A program made the position numbers and the translations under genes. From Paenibacillus sp. JJ-223 (GTDB taxonomy: Bacteria; Bacillota; Bacilli; Paenibacillales; Paenibacillaceae): DNA of 64,000 nucleotides. Numbering within the stretch: the first letter of the stretch is position 1; each line of letters starts with the position of its first letter. Of this stretch, positions 1-9,420 are shown piece by piece. The DNA lies in assembly GCF_927798175.1 (NCBI RefSeq), contig NZ_CAKMMP010000006.1, forward strand, positions 310,001-374,000, given 5' to 3'. The notes beneath the pieces were generated by a model, which was not told the origin of the DNA, ran no database searches, and saw only the letters and a list, made by a program, of their open reading frames with translations.

Positions 1-625
1 GGAGCTGTTCGTACGAGTTTCTTGCCAGATCCGTGATGTACTTCGGCACATACGCTTTACAGGCGGCAAGAAATCCACGCGTATTCCACGTTTGCATCGT
101 TTCGAGTTCCGGTCCGGTGATGCCGATCATTTGCAGAAACTGCACTCGCCCATTGGGACTGGAGCATTCCTTGAGATCCTCGTCCTCCACGAAAGCCAGC
201 GCTGTCAGCAGCGTATCGGATCCGAGACAGATCGGGCCGTTGGCATCCAGGTAATCCCCGGCATGAAAGACATTCCCGCTATTGAAGACGTAGCGTCCCA
301 TATTTTGCAGAAGATTGAGCGCCCAGGCAGGAGGTTCGGTGTCATTTTCATTTCTCAGCAGACGAAAGGTGAGTTCGAATCCATAGCCGCTCCATTCCTT
401 GTTTTCCGATTCCTTCTCATAAAGCTCGGAAAAACCATAGGTCACGAAATGCCAATGAGGGACAGGCGCCTCGGCCTGATAGACGCTAATGCCATCCAGC
501 GGATCAGGTCCGCCAAGCATGTAAGGGATGGCCGTGCCATAATGTTTGGGCTCCTGAGCTCCGTATACTTCGGTGCAGGCTGCTTCGATGGCGTCCCAAC
601 CGGATGTATTTATTTCTTCAGTCAC
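1..625 (-). CDS. SUFU (suppressor of fused) domain protein, C-terminus cut by window edge
   Basis: The minus strand encodes about 208 residues without a stop, starting MTEEINTSGWDAIEAACTEV and running off the left edge. The start is GTG at 625, eight bases after an AAGGAGG. The central part (GPDPLDGISVY, then PHWHFVTYGFSELYEKE, then WSGYGFELTFRL) is the typical bacterial suppressor-of-fused domain. Later come WALNLLQNMGRYVF and LQMIGITGPELETMQTW, also usual for the family. No signal peptide or membrane segment is visible, so it should be cytoplasmic. Bacterial SUFU proteins are known mainly as immunity proteins of polymorphic toxin systems; no toxin gene is visible here, so that role is inference. 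The family call is firm; the function is not known. Confidence 0.85.
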   Translation of the reverse strand, partial: MTEEINTSGWDAIEAACTEVYGAQEPKHYGTAIPYMLGGPDPLDGISVYQAEAPVPHWHFVTYGFSELYEKESENKEWSGYGFELTFRLLRNENDTEPPAWALNLLQNMGRYVFNSGNVFHAGDYLDANGPICLGSDTLLTALAFVEDEDLKECSSPNGRVQFLQMIGITGPELETMQTWNTRGFLAACKAYVPKYITDLARNSYEQL

Positions 626-776
626 TGCTGCTTCCTCCTTGACTCTCTATATCTCTATGAAAACACGTTAAAGAATAGTCTACTATTTGAGAGTTTTGTT
701 TCAAGGAGCTTAAGAATGAAATCCGCAAATCGAACAGATGGGGTGGATGGCCCCAGAAAACAGGAAGGACACTTAC

Positions 777-1016
777 ATGAGTATGAAAGATATTTACCTT
801 GCAGAGTGTAATTCAAAACCATTCAAAACATCAGGATGCATTCGCAGCGTTGTTTGAAGAACAGAGCCTGGGCCTTGGGAGAGAACGGCTGGAACAGGCG
901 GCACGGCGGGGAATTCTGGACGACATAAACCAGTGCTGTTATGGGGCATGGGAGAGCGCACGCTGGATTGGGCCACGCAAAGCATCCCGAATTTTAGGGA
1001 GACGAAAGTCCTGAAA
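777..1016 (+). pseudogene. possible frameshifted small ORF remnant
   Basis: An ATG at 777, five bases after AGGAAGGA, opens MSMKDIYLAEC and runs to a stop after about 26 codons. In the next frame the same stretch continues to 1016 as a coherent basic peptide (FAALFEEQSLGLGRERLEQA, later GAWESARWIGPRKASRI). One shift near 800 would join them into a protein of about 78 residues. I recognise no family. It may be a decayed gene or chance. Confidence 0.2.
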
Positions 1017-1156
1017 ACGAACTAAACTAATTGGCGGGATATCGATGAGCCGAGAGCTGCCATGCTGCGATGCTCCGGTGACTCAGGTCCCAAAAAAAGT
1101 TTTGAACAAGTTCATGCTGAAGGACAAGTTGATTTCGAAAAGCAATTATGTTACGC

Positions 1157-1185
1157 TTACATCACAGCTAAAAACAACATATGAT
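1157..1185 (+). promoter_or_regulatory. candidate sigma-A promoter for the bglA leader
   Basis: TTACAT (1157-1162), a 17-base spacer and TATGAT (1180-1185) put transcription start a few bases before the antiterminator site at 1203. The -35 is weak, as expected for a regulated promoter. Confidence 0.45.
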
Positions 1186-1202
1186 CCATAACATCGTGTG
1201 AT

Positions 1203-1225
1203 GGGTTGTTACTGCGAAGACAGGC

Positions 1226-1231
<6 letters not shown>
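1203..1231 (+). promoter_or_regulatory. RAT site 1 (LicT/BglG-type antiterminator target)
   Basis: A 29-base element begins GGGTTGTTACTGC and ends CAGGCAAAACC, matching the ribonucleic antiterminator consensus of the BglG/SacY family. Its last bases overlap the 5' arm of the terminator that follows, so antiterminator binding would exclude terminator folding. It lies 119 bases before the phospho-beta-glucosidase start. Confidence 0.9.
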
Positions 1232-2807
<1,576 letters not shown>

Positions 2808-2836
2808 TTGCAAAAAAACTTTTCCTATACTATAGA
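2808..2836 (+). promoter_or_regulatory. candidate promoter for orphan RAT transcript
   Basis: TTGCAA (2808-2813), 17 bases, then TATAGA (2831-2836), directly after the bglA stop codon. It would start a transcript at or just inside RAT site 2. Confidence 0.4.
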
Positions 2837-2837
2837 T

Positions 2838-2868
2838 GGATTGTAACCGCATAGTGGCGGGCAAAACC
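2838..2868 (+). promoter_or_regulatory. RAT site 2, orphan copy between bglA and licT
   Basis: A 31-base element starts GGATTGTAACCGC and ends GCGGGCAAAACC. It differs from site 1 by GTAAC in place of GTTAC and by a longer loop. It is followed by a terminator but not by a gene: the next reading frame is licT, which has its own promoter and RAT. It may tune read-through from bglA into licT or make a short terminated RNA. Confidence 0.75.
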
Positions 2869-2941
2869 CAATGCGAAAACAGGTCGTTTATGGAGCCATG
2901 CTCCGAAAGCCTGCTTTTGGCTGGCGTTTTGCCCGTTTTTT
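2859..2941 (+). terminator. terminator paired with RAT site 2, end of bglA
   Basis: GGGCAAAAC (2859-2867) pairs with GTTTTGCCC (2926-2934), followed by a T run. The 5' arm is the 3' half of RAT site 2. The stretch 2942-3104 after it has no convincing reading frame; a GGGGGGAG followed by a five-codon ORF may be the remnant of a lost gene start. Confidence 0.7.
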
Positions 2942-3104
2942 GCGTTTCGACAGGGAGCTGCTTCGACCTGGGGGGAGCGTATCGACAGCCGAGATGAAAA
3001 GAGGTCCATAGTACCAATGGCGCAACCCTGAAAAAGCAATAATCTGACTCATTCGGTTTTCTGGGGTGGGTTGAAGAGCATCTCCACGCATACATTTCCG
3101 CATC

Positions 3105-3118
3105 ATTAACCGCTTTCA
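3105..3118 (-). promoter_or_regulatory. cre-like box upstream of licT promoter
   Basis: On the minus strand TGAAAGCGGTTAAT matches the catabolite-responsive element TGWAANCGNTNWCA at 12 of 14 positions. It ends nine bases before the licT -35, so CcpA repression is plausible. Confidence 0.4.
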
Positions 3119-3126
3119 CAAAAACC

Positions 3127-3155
3127 TTGTCAGATTCATTAATGTATGGTAGTAT
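3127..3155 (+). promoter_or_regulatory. licT promoter
   Basis: TTGTCA (3127-3132), 17-base spacer, TAGTAT (3150-3155). RAT site 3 begins 23 bases after the -10. Confidence 0.65.
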
Positions 3156-3177
3156 GGGCCTAAGGCTAATGAATACT

Positions 3178-3206
3178 GGATTGTTACTGTTCAATCAGGC
3201 AAAACC
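3178..3206 (+). promoter_or_regulatory. RAT site 3 in the licT leader
   Basis: A 29-base element from GGATTGTTACTG to CAGGCAAAACC, nearly identical to the classical licS/bglP sites. Its presence before the antiterminator gene implies positive autoregulation. Confidence 0.92.
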
Positions 3207-3250
3207 AGAAGCAGGGACATCTTATTGCCCTGCCGGGGTTTTGCCTTTTA
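3197..3250 (+). terminator. RAT-controlled terminator before licT
   Basis: AGGCAAAACC (3197-3206) pairs with GGTTTTGCCT (3237-3246). An inner CAGGG/CCCTG stem extends it, and TTTTA follows. It overlaps RAT site 3. Confidence 0.8.
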
Positions 3251-3281
3251 CTACTTTGACGGTGCAAGGTGATGTGAAGAA

Positions 3282-4133
3282 ATGAAAATCGAGAAGGTGC
3301 TGAACAACAACGTAGTTACCGTGGTCGATCCCGCAGGCAACGAGCTTGTTGTCATGGGACGTGGAATTGCGTTCAAAAAGCATACAGGTGAATCGATTGA
3401 CGAAAGTCTGGTCGAAAAAATATTCTCGTTGGAAAGCAAGGAAGTATCCCAGAAACTGAAAACGCTTCTGTCCGATATTCCTGTCGAATATGTCGAGTGC
3501 TCGGACGAGATTATCCGCTATGCGGAAACGGTGCTTGGCGAGAAATTGCATGAGAGCATTTACATTTCGCTGACCGACCATATTCATTTCGCCATTGATC
3601 GCCATCGTCAGGGTATGCAGCTTCGCAACGCATTGTTTTGGGAGATCAAGCGCATGTACCGCAAGGAATATGCGATCGGGCTTAAGGCACTTCAGATTAT
3701 TGAGGAAACGTTAGGTGTGTTGCTGCCTGAAGACGAGTGTGCATTTATCGCCATGCATCTGGTAAATGCCCAAATGAACGGCGAGATGCGCGAAACGATC
3801 AGCATTACGAATATCGTGAAAGATATTCTTAACATTGTCAGACGGAGCTTTGTCGTGGAACTGGATGAGGACTCTCTGAGCTATTATCGCTTCTTGACCC
3901 ATCTGAAGTTCTTCGCCCAGCGCGTGCTGCAAGGCACGTCGATCGAAGACAAGGTGGAAGACAATCCGCTTCATGATCTGGTCAGCAAGCAATACCCCGA
4001 GGCGCATGCCTGTGCGGTGAAGATCAGCGATTATACGCGCAAAATCTATGGCCGGGTCCTTTCCAAGGAAGAAGTGCTGTACTTGACGATTCATATTGAA
4101 CGGGTCGTCCGCAATGAACAAACAATCGAATAA
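3282..4133 (+). CDS. licT: BglG/SacY-family transcription antiterminator (LicT-like)
   Basis: A 283-residue RNA-binding antiterminator. Residues 1-55 form the CAT RNA-binding domain (MKIEKVLNNNVV, GRGIAFKKHTGE). Two PTS regulation domains follow at about 65-170 and 172-280. The phosphorylatable histidines fall at His100 (LTDHIHF), His159 (AMHLVNAQ), His207 (FLTHLKF) and His271 (LTIHIERV), very near the LicT positions. In this family EII-dependent phosphorylation of PRD1 inactivates the protein, and HPr-dependent phosphorylation of PRD2 activates it. The protein should bind the RAT sites at 1203, 2838, 3178 and 4139, and possibly those near 22753-22900 and 28131. It sits between bglA and the permease, a bglG-like order. 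It is the only antiterminator gene in the window. Confidence 0.95.
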   Translation: MKIEKVLNNNVVTVVDPAGNELVVMGRGIAFKKHTGESIDESLVEKIFSLESKEVSQKLKTLLSDIPVEYVECSDEIIRYAETVLGEKLHESIYISLTDHIHFAIDRHRQGMQLRNALFWEIKRMYRKEYAIGLKALQIIEETLGVLLPEDECAFIAMHLVNAQMNGEMRETISITNIVKDILNIVRRSFVVELDEDSLSYYRFLTHLKFFAQRVLQGTSIEDKVEDNPLHDLVSKQYPEAHACAVKISDYTRKIYGRVLSKEEVLYLTIHIERVVRNEQTIE

Positions 4134-4138
4134 CATTG

Positions 4139-4168
4139 GGATTGTTACTAACCAAAAAAGGCAAAACC
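4139..4168 (+). promoter_or_regulatory. RAT site 4 before the EIIBCA gene
   Basis: A 30-base element begins GGATTGTTACT and ends AGGCAAAACC, with an A-rich loop. It starts five bases after the licT stop codon, so the permease gene is expressed by antitermination of the licT transcript. No separate promoter is evident. Confidence 0.88.
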
Positions 4169-4229
4169 TAAACGTTGAATAATGATAAGCCGGGCGGCTC
4201 TCTCATTGTCCAGTGTTTAGGTTTTTTTT
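4164..4229 (+). terminator. RAT-controlled terminator before bglP
   Basis: AAACCTAAAC (4164-4173) pairs with GTTTAGGTTT (4215-4224), followed by a run of eight T. It overlaps RAT site 4. Confidence 0.85.
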
Positions 4230-4264
4230 ACACCTTTCATTACACATCAAAGGAGCAATACGCA

Positions 4265-6160
4265 ATGGATAAACAACAATTGTCCAAAGAGATCCTGAAA
4301 CTGGTTGGCGGCGAAGAAAATATTGACCAAGTCACGCACTGTATGACCAGATTGAGATTCAACTTGAACGACAACAAAAAAGCGGACAAAGCGACGCTGA
4401 AAAATACACCGGGCGTTATGGGCGTAATGGAAAACGGCGGACAGTTCCAGGTCATCATCGGGAACGACGTACCCGTCGTATACAACGCGCTTGTGAGTAA
4501 TATGAGCAAGGCTCCGACAGGAGAAGGAGCTTCGACCGGAACAAAAAAGAAAAGAAATCCCGTAAGTGCTTTGTTTGATTTCATCGCGGGGATGTTCACG
4601 CCGATCCTGCCGGCCATCACGGGCGCGGGTATGATCAAAGGGATCGTGGCGATCCTGGTAGCCCTTGGCTGGATGAGCGATTCCAGCTCCACGTATATCA
4701 TCTTGTCTGCGATCGGTGATGGCGCATTCTACTTCCTGCCCATCATTCTGGCAGTCAGCGCAGCCAAAAAATTGGGCAGCAACATGTTTATCGGCGCGGC
4801 TCTGGGCGCGGGCATCATGCACCCGACGATTACGGCATTGCTTGCTAACGGAGATTCGTCTTTCGCAGGTATTAAAGTCGTCGCCGCAACGTACTCGTCC
4901 ACGGTGATTCCGATCGTTATTGCGATCTGGATTGCATCCTACGTGGAAAAAGCGGTTGACCGCATCACGCATGCTTCGCTGAAATTGATCGTTGTACCTA
5001 CGGTAACGCTGTTGATCATGGTTCCACTCACGTTGATTGCCATTGGGCCGCTGGGTTCCATTATTGGTAACGGGTTGTCTGGCGGTATTTCATGGCTGTT
5101 CGATAACATGTCTATCGTTGCCAGCATTCTGATTGGCGGAACGATGTCGCTGCTCATTATTACAGGGATGCACTATGCCCTTACGCCGATCGTTATCGGC
5201 TCCATTACAAGCCTGGGTTATGACTTTATCATACCGCTGATGTTTGTAGCCAACTGGGCTCAAGCCGGCGGTGCGCTCGGTGTCGGATTCCGCGCCAAAA
5301 ACCTGCAATCCAAATCGTTGGCCTTCTCTACAGGGTTGACGGCGATTATGGGGATCACCGAACCTGCCATGTATGGCGTAAACATGAAATATAAAAAGCC
5401 GTTTATTGCTGCTCTGCTTGGAGGAGCGATCGGCGGTGCATTTATGGGGATTTTCCATGTCAAAGCTTACGTCATTACAGGTCTGGTCGGTTTGCCGGGC
5501 GTTGCTGCCTTCATTAGTCCGGCGATCAGCACATTGATCTTGGCCATTGTCGGCGGTCTGATTGCGATGGCGGCCGCAGCGCTGATTACGTACATTTTGG
5601 GAATCAAAGAAGAAGACGCTCCGGCGGCTGCACCTGCTGCACCGGTTGCGGACAACAGCACTTCTTCCGCACCTGCAGCTGTCGTCGAAGCTCCAAGCAC
5701 GGTTAAAGCTGCACAAATCTTCAGCCCGATGGATGGGGAAGTCAAATCGCTTAGCGAGGTGCCTGACCCTGCATTTTCCGAAGAAATCATGGGTAAAGGT
5801 TTTGCGATCCAGCCTGCTGGCAGTCGTGCTGTATCGCCGGTCAATGGTACCGTATTCTCCCTTTCAAAGAGCGGACATGCCATCGGTCTTGTCAGTGACG
5901 AAGGGGCAGAGATGCTGATCCATATCGGAATCGATACAGTGAAATTGAAAGGGCAATTTTTCACGCCAAAAGTACAAGCTGGCGCGAAGGTGACCGTTGG
6001 CGACGTGTTGATGGAGTTTGACCGCGAAGAGATCGAAAAAGCGGGATATAACACGATTACACCGGTGATCATCACCAACATGCACCAATACTCCACCATT
6101 GAATCGGCTGGACGCACAACGATCAAAGAAAAAGAGTTGATCTACACGGCCAAAGCATAA
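4265..6160 (+). CDS. bglP: PTS beta-glucoside-specific transporter, EIIBCA
   Basis: A 631-residue membrane permease that imports and phosphorylates beta-glucosides using phosphate from HPr. The order is IIB (1-90) with phospho-Cys26 in THCMTRLRF, then IIC (about 110-460) with many hydrophobic helices and the conserved GITEPAMYG, then an Ala/Pro-rich linker (APAAAPAAPV) and IIA (about 500-625) with EMLIHIGIDTVKLKG holding the phospho-His region. The ATG at 4265 is chosen for its AAAGGAG about ten bases upstream; an earlier in-frame codon lies inside the terminator. In related systems the permease also phosphorylates and inactivates LicT when no substrate is present, closing the loop with the gene upstream. 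Confidence 0.95.
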   Translation: MDKQQLSKEILKLVGGEENIDQVTHCMTRLRFNLNDNKKADKATLKNTPGVMGVMENGGQFQVIIGNDVPVVYNALVSNMSKAPTGEGASTGTKKKRNPVSALFDFIAGMFTPILPAITGAGMIKGIVAILVALGWMSDSSSTYIILSAIGDGAFYFLPIILAVSAAKKLGSNMFIGAALGAGIMHPTITALLANGDSSFAGIKVVAATYSSTVIPIVIAIWIASYVEKAVDRITHASLKLIVVPTVTLLIMVPLTLIAIGPLGSIIGNGLSGGISWLFDNMSIVASILIGGTMSLLIITGMHYALTPIVIGSITSLGYDFIIPLMFVANWAQAGGALGVGFRAKNLQSKSLAFSTGLTAIMGITEPAMYGVNMKYKKPFIAALLGGAIGGAFMGIFHVKAYVITGLVGLPGVAAFISPAISTLILAIVGGLIAMAAAALITYILGIKEEDAPAAAPAAPVADNSTSSAPAAVVEAPSTVKAAQIFSPMDGEVKSLSEVPDPAFSEEIMGKGFAIQPAGSRAVSPVNGTVFSLSKSGHAIGLVSDEGAEMLIHIGIDTVKLKGQFFTPKVQAGAKVTVGDVLMEFDREEIEKAGYNTITPVIITNMHQYSTIESAGRTTIKEKELIYTAKA

Positions 6161-6169
6161 ACGACCTAA

Positions 6170-6220
6170 GGCAACAGCGGTACTTCCGGATTTACCGGGA
6201 AGTGCCGCTGTTGCTGTTTT
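6170..6220 (+). terminator. intrinsic terminator of the bgl locus
   Basis: GGCAACAGCGGTACTTCCGG pairs almost perfectly with CCGGGAAGTGCCGCTGTTGC across a short loop, followed by TGTTTT. Confidence 0.85.
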
Positions 6221-6380
6221 CGACGAGAATGACGGAAGCATCCAACGGAAGGGGCGGATTCCAGCAGGTCAAACATTTGGATTTCACTTTTTTTTCGGCA
6301 TATAAATGGGCATTTGCCCGGTTCCTCTACACGGGTGCCTACATACTATGCATTAGCCTAATGAACTGGAGTGATTTTGC

Positions 6381-6833
6381 ATGGCAATGTTTCCCCCTTT
6401 TGGACCCGGAGGACCGGGCGGACCTGGTGTAGGACCTGGAGGAATTTTTGGACCCGGAGGTCCTGGTGGAGGCCCCGGCGGATTTGGACCTGGTGGTCCT
6501 GGAGGATTTGGACCAGGCGGTCCCGGCGGTCCTTCAACGCCACCGTTTTTCCCTGGCGGTGGTGGTGGCGGACCGCAAGGCGTGCAGGCTCCTACCTCGC
6601 CGCCGCCTTCGTTTACTCCCCAGCAGCCTGTTTCGGCGTTCGCGGTAGATCCGGGAGCTATATCCGGGTGCTTGTTCCGTTATACGTACATTTGGCCGAC
6701 TCGCGGTCCCGGTTTCTGGATGTACCCCATATTCGTCGGCAGAAACTCGGTAGCCGGCTTCCGCTGGACCGGTTTCTTCTGGATGTACACTGGCATAGAT
6801 CTGCAGCAGATCGGCTCGTTTACCTGTTTCTAA
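6381..6833 (+). CDS. glycine/proline-rich protein with aromatic C-terminus
   Basis: A 150-residue protein. Residues 5-65 are nearly pure GPGG, GGPG and GFGP units, collagen-like in composition but not strict Gly-X-Y. A Pro/Ser linker follows. The last 55 residues are aromatic-rich (FRYTYIWPTRGPGFWMYP, then FVGRNSVAGFRWTGFFWMY) and end in Cys-Phe. The ATG has GGAG ten bases upstream. No signal peptide is seen. I do not recognise a characterised family; low complexity with an aromatic end is common in Paenibacillaceae spore-coat or surface proteins, which is only a suggestion. CATACTATG upstream (about 6342) vaguely resembles a sporulation-sigma -10. A strong terminator follows. Confidence 0.7.
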   Translation: MAMFPPFGPGGPGGPGVGPGGIFGPGGPGGGPGGFGPGGPGGFGPGGPGGPSTPPFFPGGGGGGPQGVQAPTSPPPSFTPQQPVSAFAVDPGAISGCLFRYTYIWPTRGPGFWMYPIFVGRNSVAGFRWTGFFWMYTGIDLQQIGSFTCF

Positions 6834-6846
6834 CCCGGAATGCCAA

Positions 6847-6883
6847 AACACCCTGCATACGACTTCAACGTATGCAGGGTGTT
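6847..6883 (+). terminator. intrinsic terminator
   Basis: A perfect 15-bp stem, AACACCCTGCATACG with CGTATGCAGGGTGTT, and a seven-base loop. The T tract is poor on both strands. It lies between the Gly/Pro-rich gene and the convergent PilZ gene. Confidence 0.7.
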
Positions 6884-6981
6884 CATGCTCGCTGGTTTTC
6901 GCATTTGCTCCGAATCCAACAAATGCAATCAGCTGACTTGATTTTCGTTAAGATCAAGGGTGGCGACATGCCGCGTGTTAC

Positions 6982-7359
6982 TCACTTGACGATGATTCGG
7001 CCTTGGCCGGCAAGCATGCGCATCTCTTTATAGAAACGTTCGCTGTTGCCTTCGGTCATATCGAGCTGCACGCCGTAATGCCACTTGCCGTCAATTTGCT
7101 GGCCCCAACGGATCAGGCCTTCCAAATGGATGGGATCCTCGGACAAAGTCATATCCATTCCGATTCGGATGTTGTTGCTCTCGACGTGCAGAGCGAGCGG
7201 GAACGACAATTGGCATCCGGAACGGCTAATATCGCATAATTCGGCTTGAATCGGTTTATGCGGCGCAGATACACCGTTTATGCTGAGAATATAGATGTCA
7301 AAGTCGAGTGGTTCTTTTAAAGTATAACGAAACGGTTCTCTTCTAAGGTTGATCGACAT
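6982..7359 (-). CDS. PilZ domain protein (putative c-di-GMP receptor)
   Basis: A 125-residue single-domain protein. It has the c-di-GMP binding elements of PilZ: R7xxxR11 in RREPFR near the N-terminus and DISRSGCQL about 45 residues later, then beta strands ending in HYGVQLDMTEG. The start at 7359 is chosen because GGAGG precedes it by five bases; an earlier in-frame ATG would include the ribosome binding site. It would act in the cytoplasm as a diguanylate effector, possibly on motility or surface functions. Two chemoreceptor genes are in the window, but no flagellar or cyclase gene is adjacent. Confidence 0.85.
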   Translation of the reverse strand: MSINLRREPFRYTLKEPLDFDIYILSINGVSAPHKPIQAELCDISRSGCQLSFPLALHVESNNIRIGMDMTLSEDPIHLEGLIRWGQQIDGKWHYGVQLDMTEGNSERFYKEMRMLAGQGRIIVK

Positions 7360-7497
7360 GGCTTCCTCCACCAGATTCAAAAAAAGTAAGTATAGGATAT
7401 ATCGTCAATTTTATCAAGGAAATGAAGAGATGCGGCATGATCCGTGAAAATAGAATGCGGGTAATCCGGGGCAAGCGGGGAATAGCTCCATAGTTCC

Positions 7498-7526
7498 TTT
7501 AACCGAAGCGGGTGGCTTGATATAAT
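7498..7526 (+). promoter_or_regulatory. candidate promoter of SUKH gene
   Basis: TTTAAC (7498-7503), 17-base spacer and a consensus TATAAT (7521-7526), 115 bases before the start of the SUKH gene. Confidence 0.55.
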
Positions 7527-7640
7527 AAACGATAGATAATTAATGGAAGGAATGCATCCGGATTTAACAGGATGTTGGAAGAGTCAGGCATACATAGGGC
7601 TCCTTTTTGGGAGATGTTGAATCTGGGGAGGCAGGATTGG

Positions 7641-8282
7641 ATGAATGAACAATTGACGCGCATCCGCGAGAAATGGAGTCTTTTAAGAGTGCTTGATGCT
7701 GAGCTTGAATTGTTCGGGGCGGATCATCACGAATATGAAATGCTGCCTGTCATGACTCAGGAGCAGATCACAGCATTTGAACGGAAGTGGGACATCCGGC
7801 TGCCTGACGGGTACAGGGAGTTTCTTTCGACGATTGGCGCTGGCGGAGCAGGGCCGTTCTATGGCCTGGAGAAGCCGGAGGATGGCGTGTATGCGGTATT
7901 GGATTACCCGGACGAGCTGAATGCGATCTCAGATCCTTTTCTGTTCACGGAAGCATGGAACTGGGATTATGACTGGTATGATGATAGCAAGGACGAAGAC
8001 GAATGGGCCGCGTTGGAGCACGAATATTATGATCCGAAGTGGTCTGCGGGCATGCTGCGAATCAGCAATTTCGGCTGCGGGGTGTCGATCAATCTGATCG
8101 TCAAAGGCGAGTCTTACGGCGAGATCTGGACGGATGACCGCGGCAACAGCAATGGCATTTATCCTGACCATTATTTCGGCAATGCGGAGCGGCTTGGATT
8201 TTTGGACTGGTATGAGCTATGGCTGGACCGCTCGCTAAAAGAAATGACAGAAGACGAAAATGTGGCTGTTGAAGAGCCGTAA
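7641..8282 (+). CDS. SMI1/KNR4 (SUKH) family protein
   Basis: A 213-residue acidic cytoplasmic protein. The SUKH core is visible as TQEQITAFERKWDIRLPDGY, then REFLSTIGAGGAGPFYGL, and later MLRISNFGCGVSINLIVKG with GEIWTDDRG. The ATG at 7641 has GGGGAGG nine bases upstream. SUKH proteins are best known as immunity proteins against polymorphic toxins and contact-dependent effectors. No toxin is adjacent; an unrelated small acidic gene follows 93 bases downstream. The family call is solid, the immunity role is inference. Confidence 0.85.
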   Translation: MNEQLTRIREKWSLLRVLDAELELFGADHHEYEMLPVMTQEQITAFERKWDIRLPDGYREFLSTIGAGGAGPFYGLEKPEDGVYAVLDYPDELNAISDPFLFTEAWNWDYDWYDDSKDEDEWAALEHEYYDPKWSAGMLRISNFGCGVSINLIVKGESYGEIWTDDRGNSNGIYPDHYFGNAERLGFLDWYELWLDRSLKEMTEDENVAVEEP

Positions 8283-8375
8283 TGAGCTGTGATAGGGTCA
8301 GTTAAAACGATCCATTGATTGTGGATGCGACACTAGGCATACGGTTAAAACTCGGAGATAGGGGGGGACTTGCCC

Positions 8376-8783
8376 ATGACACGGCAACCAAAGAAGCAAA
8401 TACCTGTACTTCTATACCGTTACGAGGGACCCGGCAGGAATATCGGTTATACCCTCTCCCCATTGTATATGGATGAACAGGCTCAGTCCCAGGTGGTAGA
8501 AGAAGAAATGTTGTTTATCTACGCGGAAGATTTTGTGCCGATTCTGGAGGTGTTGGAACGATATTTTCCGCTGGAGGACATGCATCGCGGAGAGATGATG
8601 GAAAGCTTCGACCATTGTTTCGATAATCCGATAAGCAAAGCAGTATGGCTCAGCGTGCTGGACGAACTGAACCTGCAAACGTTCGAGGAACCGGATTTGC
8701 GATCGTTCATGGACCGATTCGTGGCATGGGCCTCGAAAGCGCTTGAGACGGCGGACGGGATCGATGTGGAAGGCAATTTGTAG
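8376..8783 (+). CDS. hypothetical acidic protein
   Basis: A 135-residue protein with no family I recognise. It has an N-terminal beta-like segment (PVLLYRYEGPGRNIGYTLSP) followed by acidic helices (EDFVPILEVLERYFPLEDM, PDLRSFMDRFVAWASKALE). There is no signal peptide or membrane segment. A seven-G run lies seven bases before the ATG. It follows the SUKH gene on the same strand and may be co-transcribed with it. The composition resembles small immunity-type proteins, but nothing specific supports that. Confidence 0.6.
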   Translation: MTRQPKKQIPVLLYRYEGPGRNIGYTLSPLYMDEQAQSQVVEEEMLFIYAEDFVPILEVLERYFPLEDMHRGEMMESFDHCFDNPISKAVWLSVLDELNLQTFEEPDLRSFMDRFVAWASKALETADGIDVEGNL

Positions 8784-8820
8784 AATCGAGCATCGTCCCA
8801 AGGCATGCTCCGCACTAACT

Positions 8821-9420
8821 TCAACTTCCATCCATAGTTGCAATTTTCCAATCTCCGCTACCTGCGTCTTCTAATAAAGAGTAAGTCATGGTTCCCTGCT
8901 CCATTTCTTCATTTTTTATGTTTCTGTCGAAAGTCACCACAACTTGGATACGCTTGGCATCTTCATCGAAAGAGATCTCATGTAGTTCTTTAAATTCGTA
9001 TTTGACACCTTCTTCATACTTATAATTGAACCAATCCATATTAAATGTAATGGAATCCGCATCAAGCATGTTTTCTTTAAACTTTTTTTCATCGTGATTC
9101 ACGATTGCTTCCATGTTGTTGTTAATCATGTTAGATAGGTCATCTGTGAAGAAATCCTCGACATGCTCGGATAAGTTAAACGAGATCCCTTCTTTGAAAT
9201 TAGAGAGCTCAGGCTTTTGTTGATTAAACTCTTTCGAATAGAGAAGAGTTTTGCTACCAACTTTGTCGGCTGTTGAAGCAGCAGTAGGGTTCTCTGTTTG
9301 CATGTTATTAGAAGTAGTCACTTTGTTACCCTGAAGGCTGTCACTCTGTTGACCACATCCTGTTGAAACAGCGATAGAAAAAACAGCAATCGCACAAATA
9401 ATGCTTCTTTGAAATCTCAT
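8821..9420 (-). CDS. putative lipoprotein, unknown function
   Basis: A 199-residue exported lipoprotein. The signal peptide of about 21 residues ends in a lipobox, VSTGC, followed by a Ser/Thr/Asn-rich linker to about residue 50. The mature domain begins LLYSKEFNQQKPELSNFKEG and ends TMTYSLLEDAGSGDWKIATM, an alpha/beta composition I cannot assign. GGAG lies nine bases before the ATG. Base composition is clearly more AT-rich than the neighbours (many AAA, AAT and TTT codons), which suggests recent acquisition. It is convergent with the hypothetical gene at 8376. Confidence 0.7.
   Translation of the reverse strand: MRFQRSIICAIAVFSIAVSTGCGQQSDSLQGNKVTTSNNMQTENPTAASTADKVGSKTLLYSKEFNQQKPELSNFKEGISFNLSEHVEDFFTDDLSNMINNNMEAIVNHDEKKFKENMLDADSITFNMDWFNYKYEEGVKYEFKELHEISFDEDAKRIQVVVTFDRNIKNEEMEQGTMTYSLLEDAGSGDWKIATMDGS

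Noticed and set aside
92-811. 239-codon plus-strand frame at the left edge
   Set aside because: It is antisense to the SUFU gene, whose protein pattern and ribosome binding site are convincing.
1150-1163. cre-like TGTAAGCG before bglA
   Set aside because: The second half is one base short of the consensus spacing, so it is not supportable.
1045-1191. Possible 48-codon ORF (MSRELPCCDAPVTQ...)
   Set aside because: Poor ribosome binding site, overlaps the predicted bglA promoter, and has no coding signature.
6371-7033. 220-codon frame overlapping the Gly/Pro-rich gene
   Set aside because: The Arg/Trp-rich composition is the shifted reading of GGN-CCN repeats, and it runs through a strong terminator.
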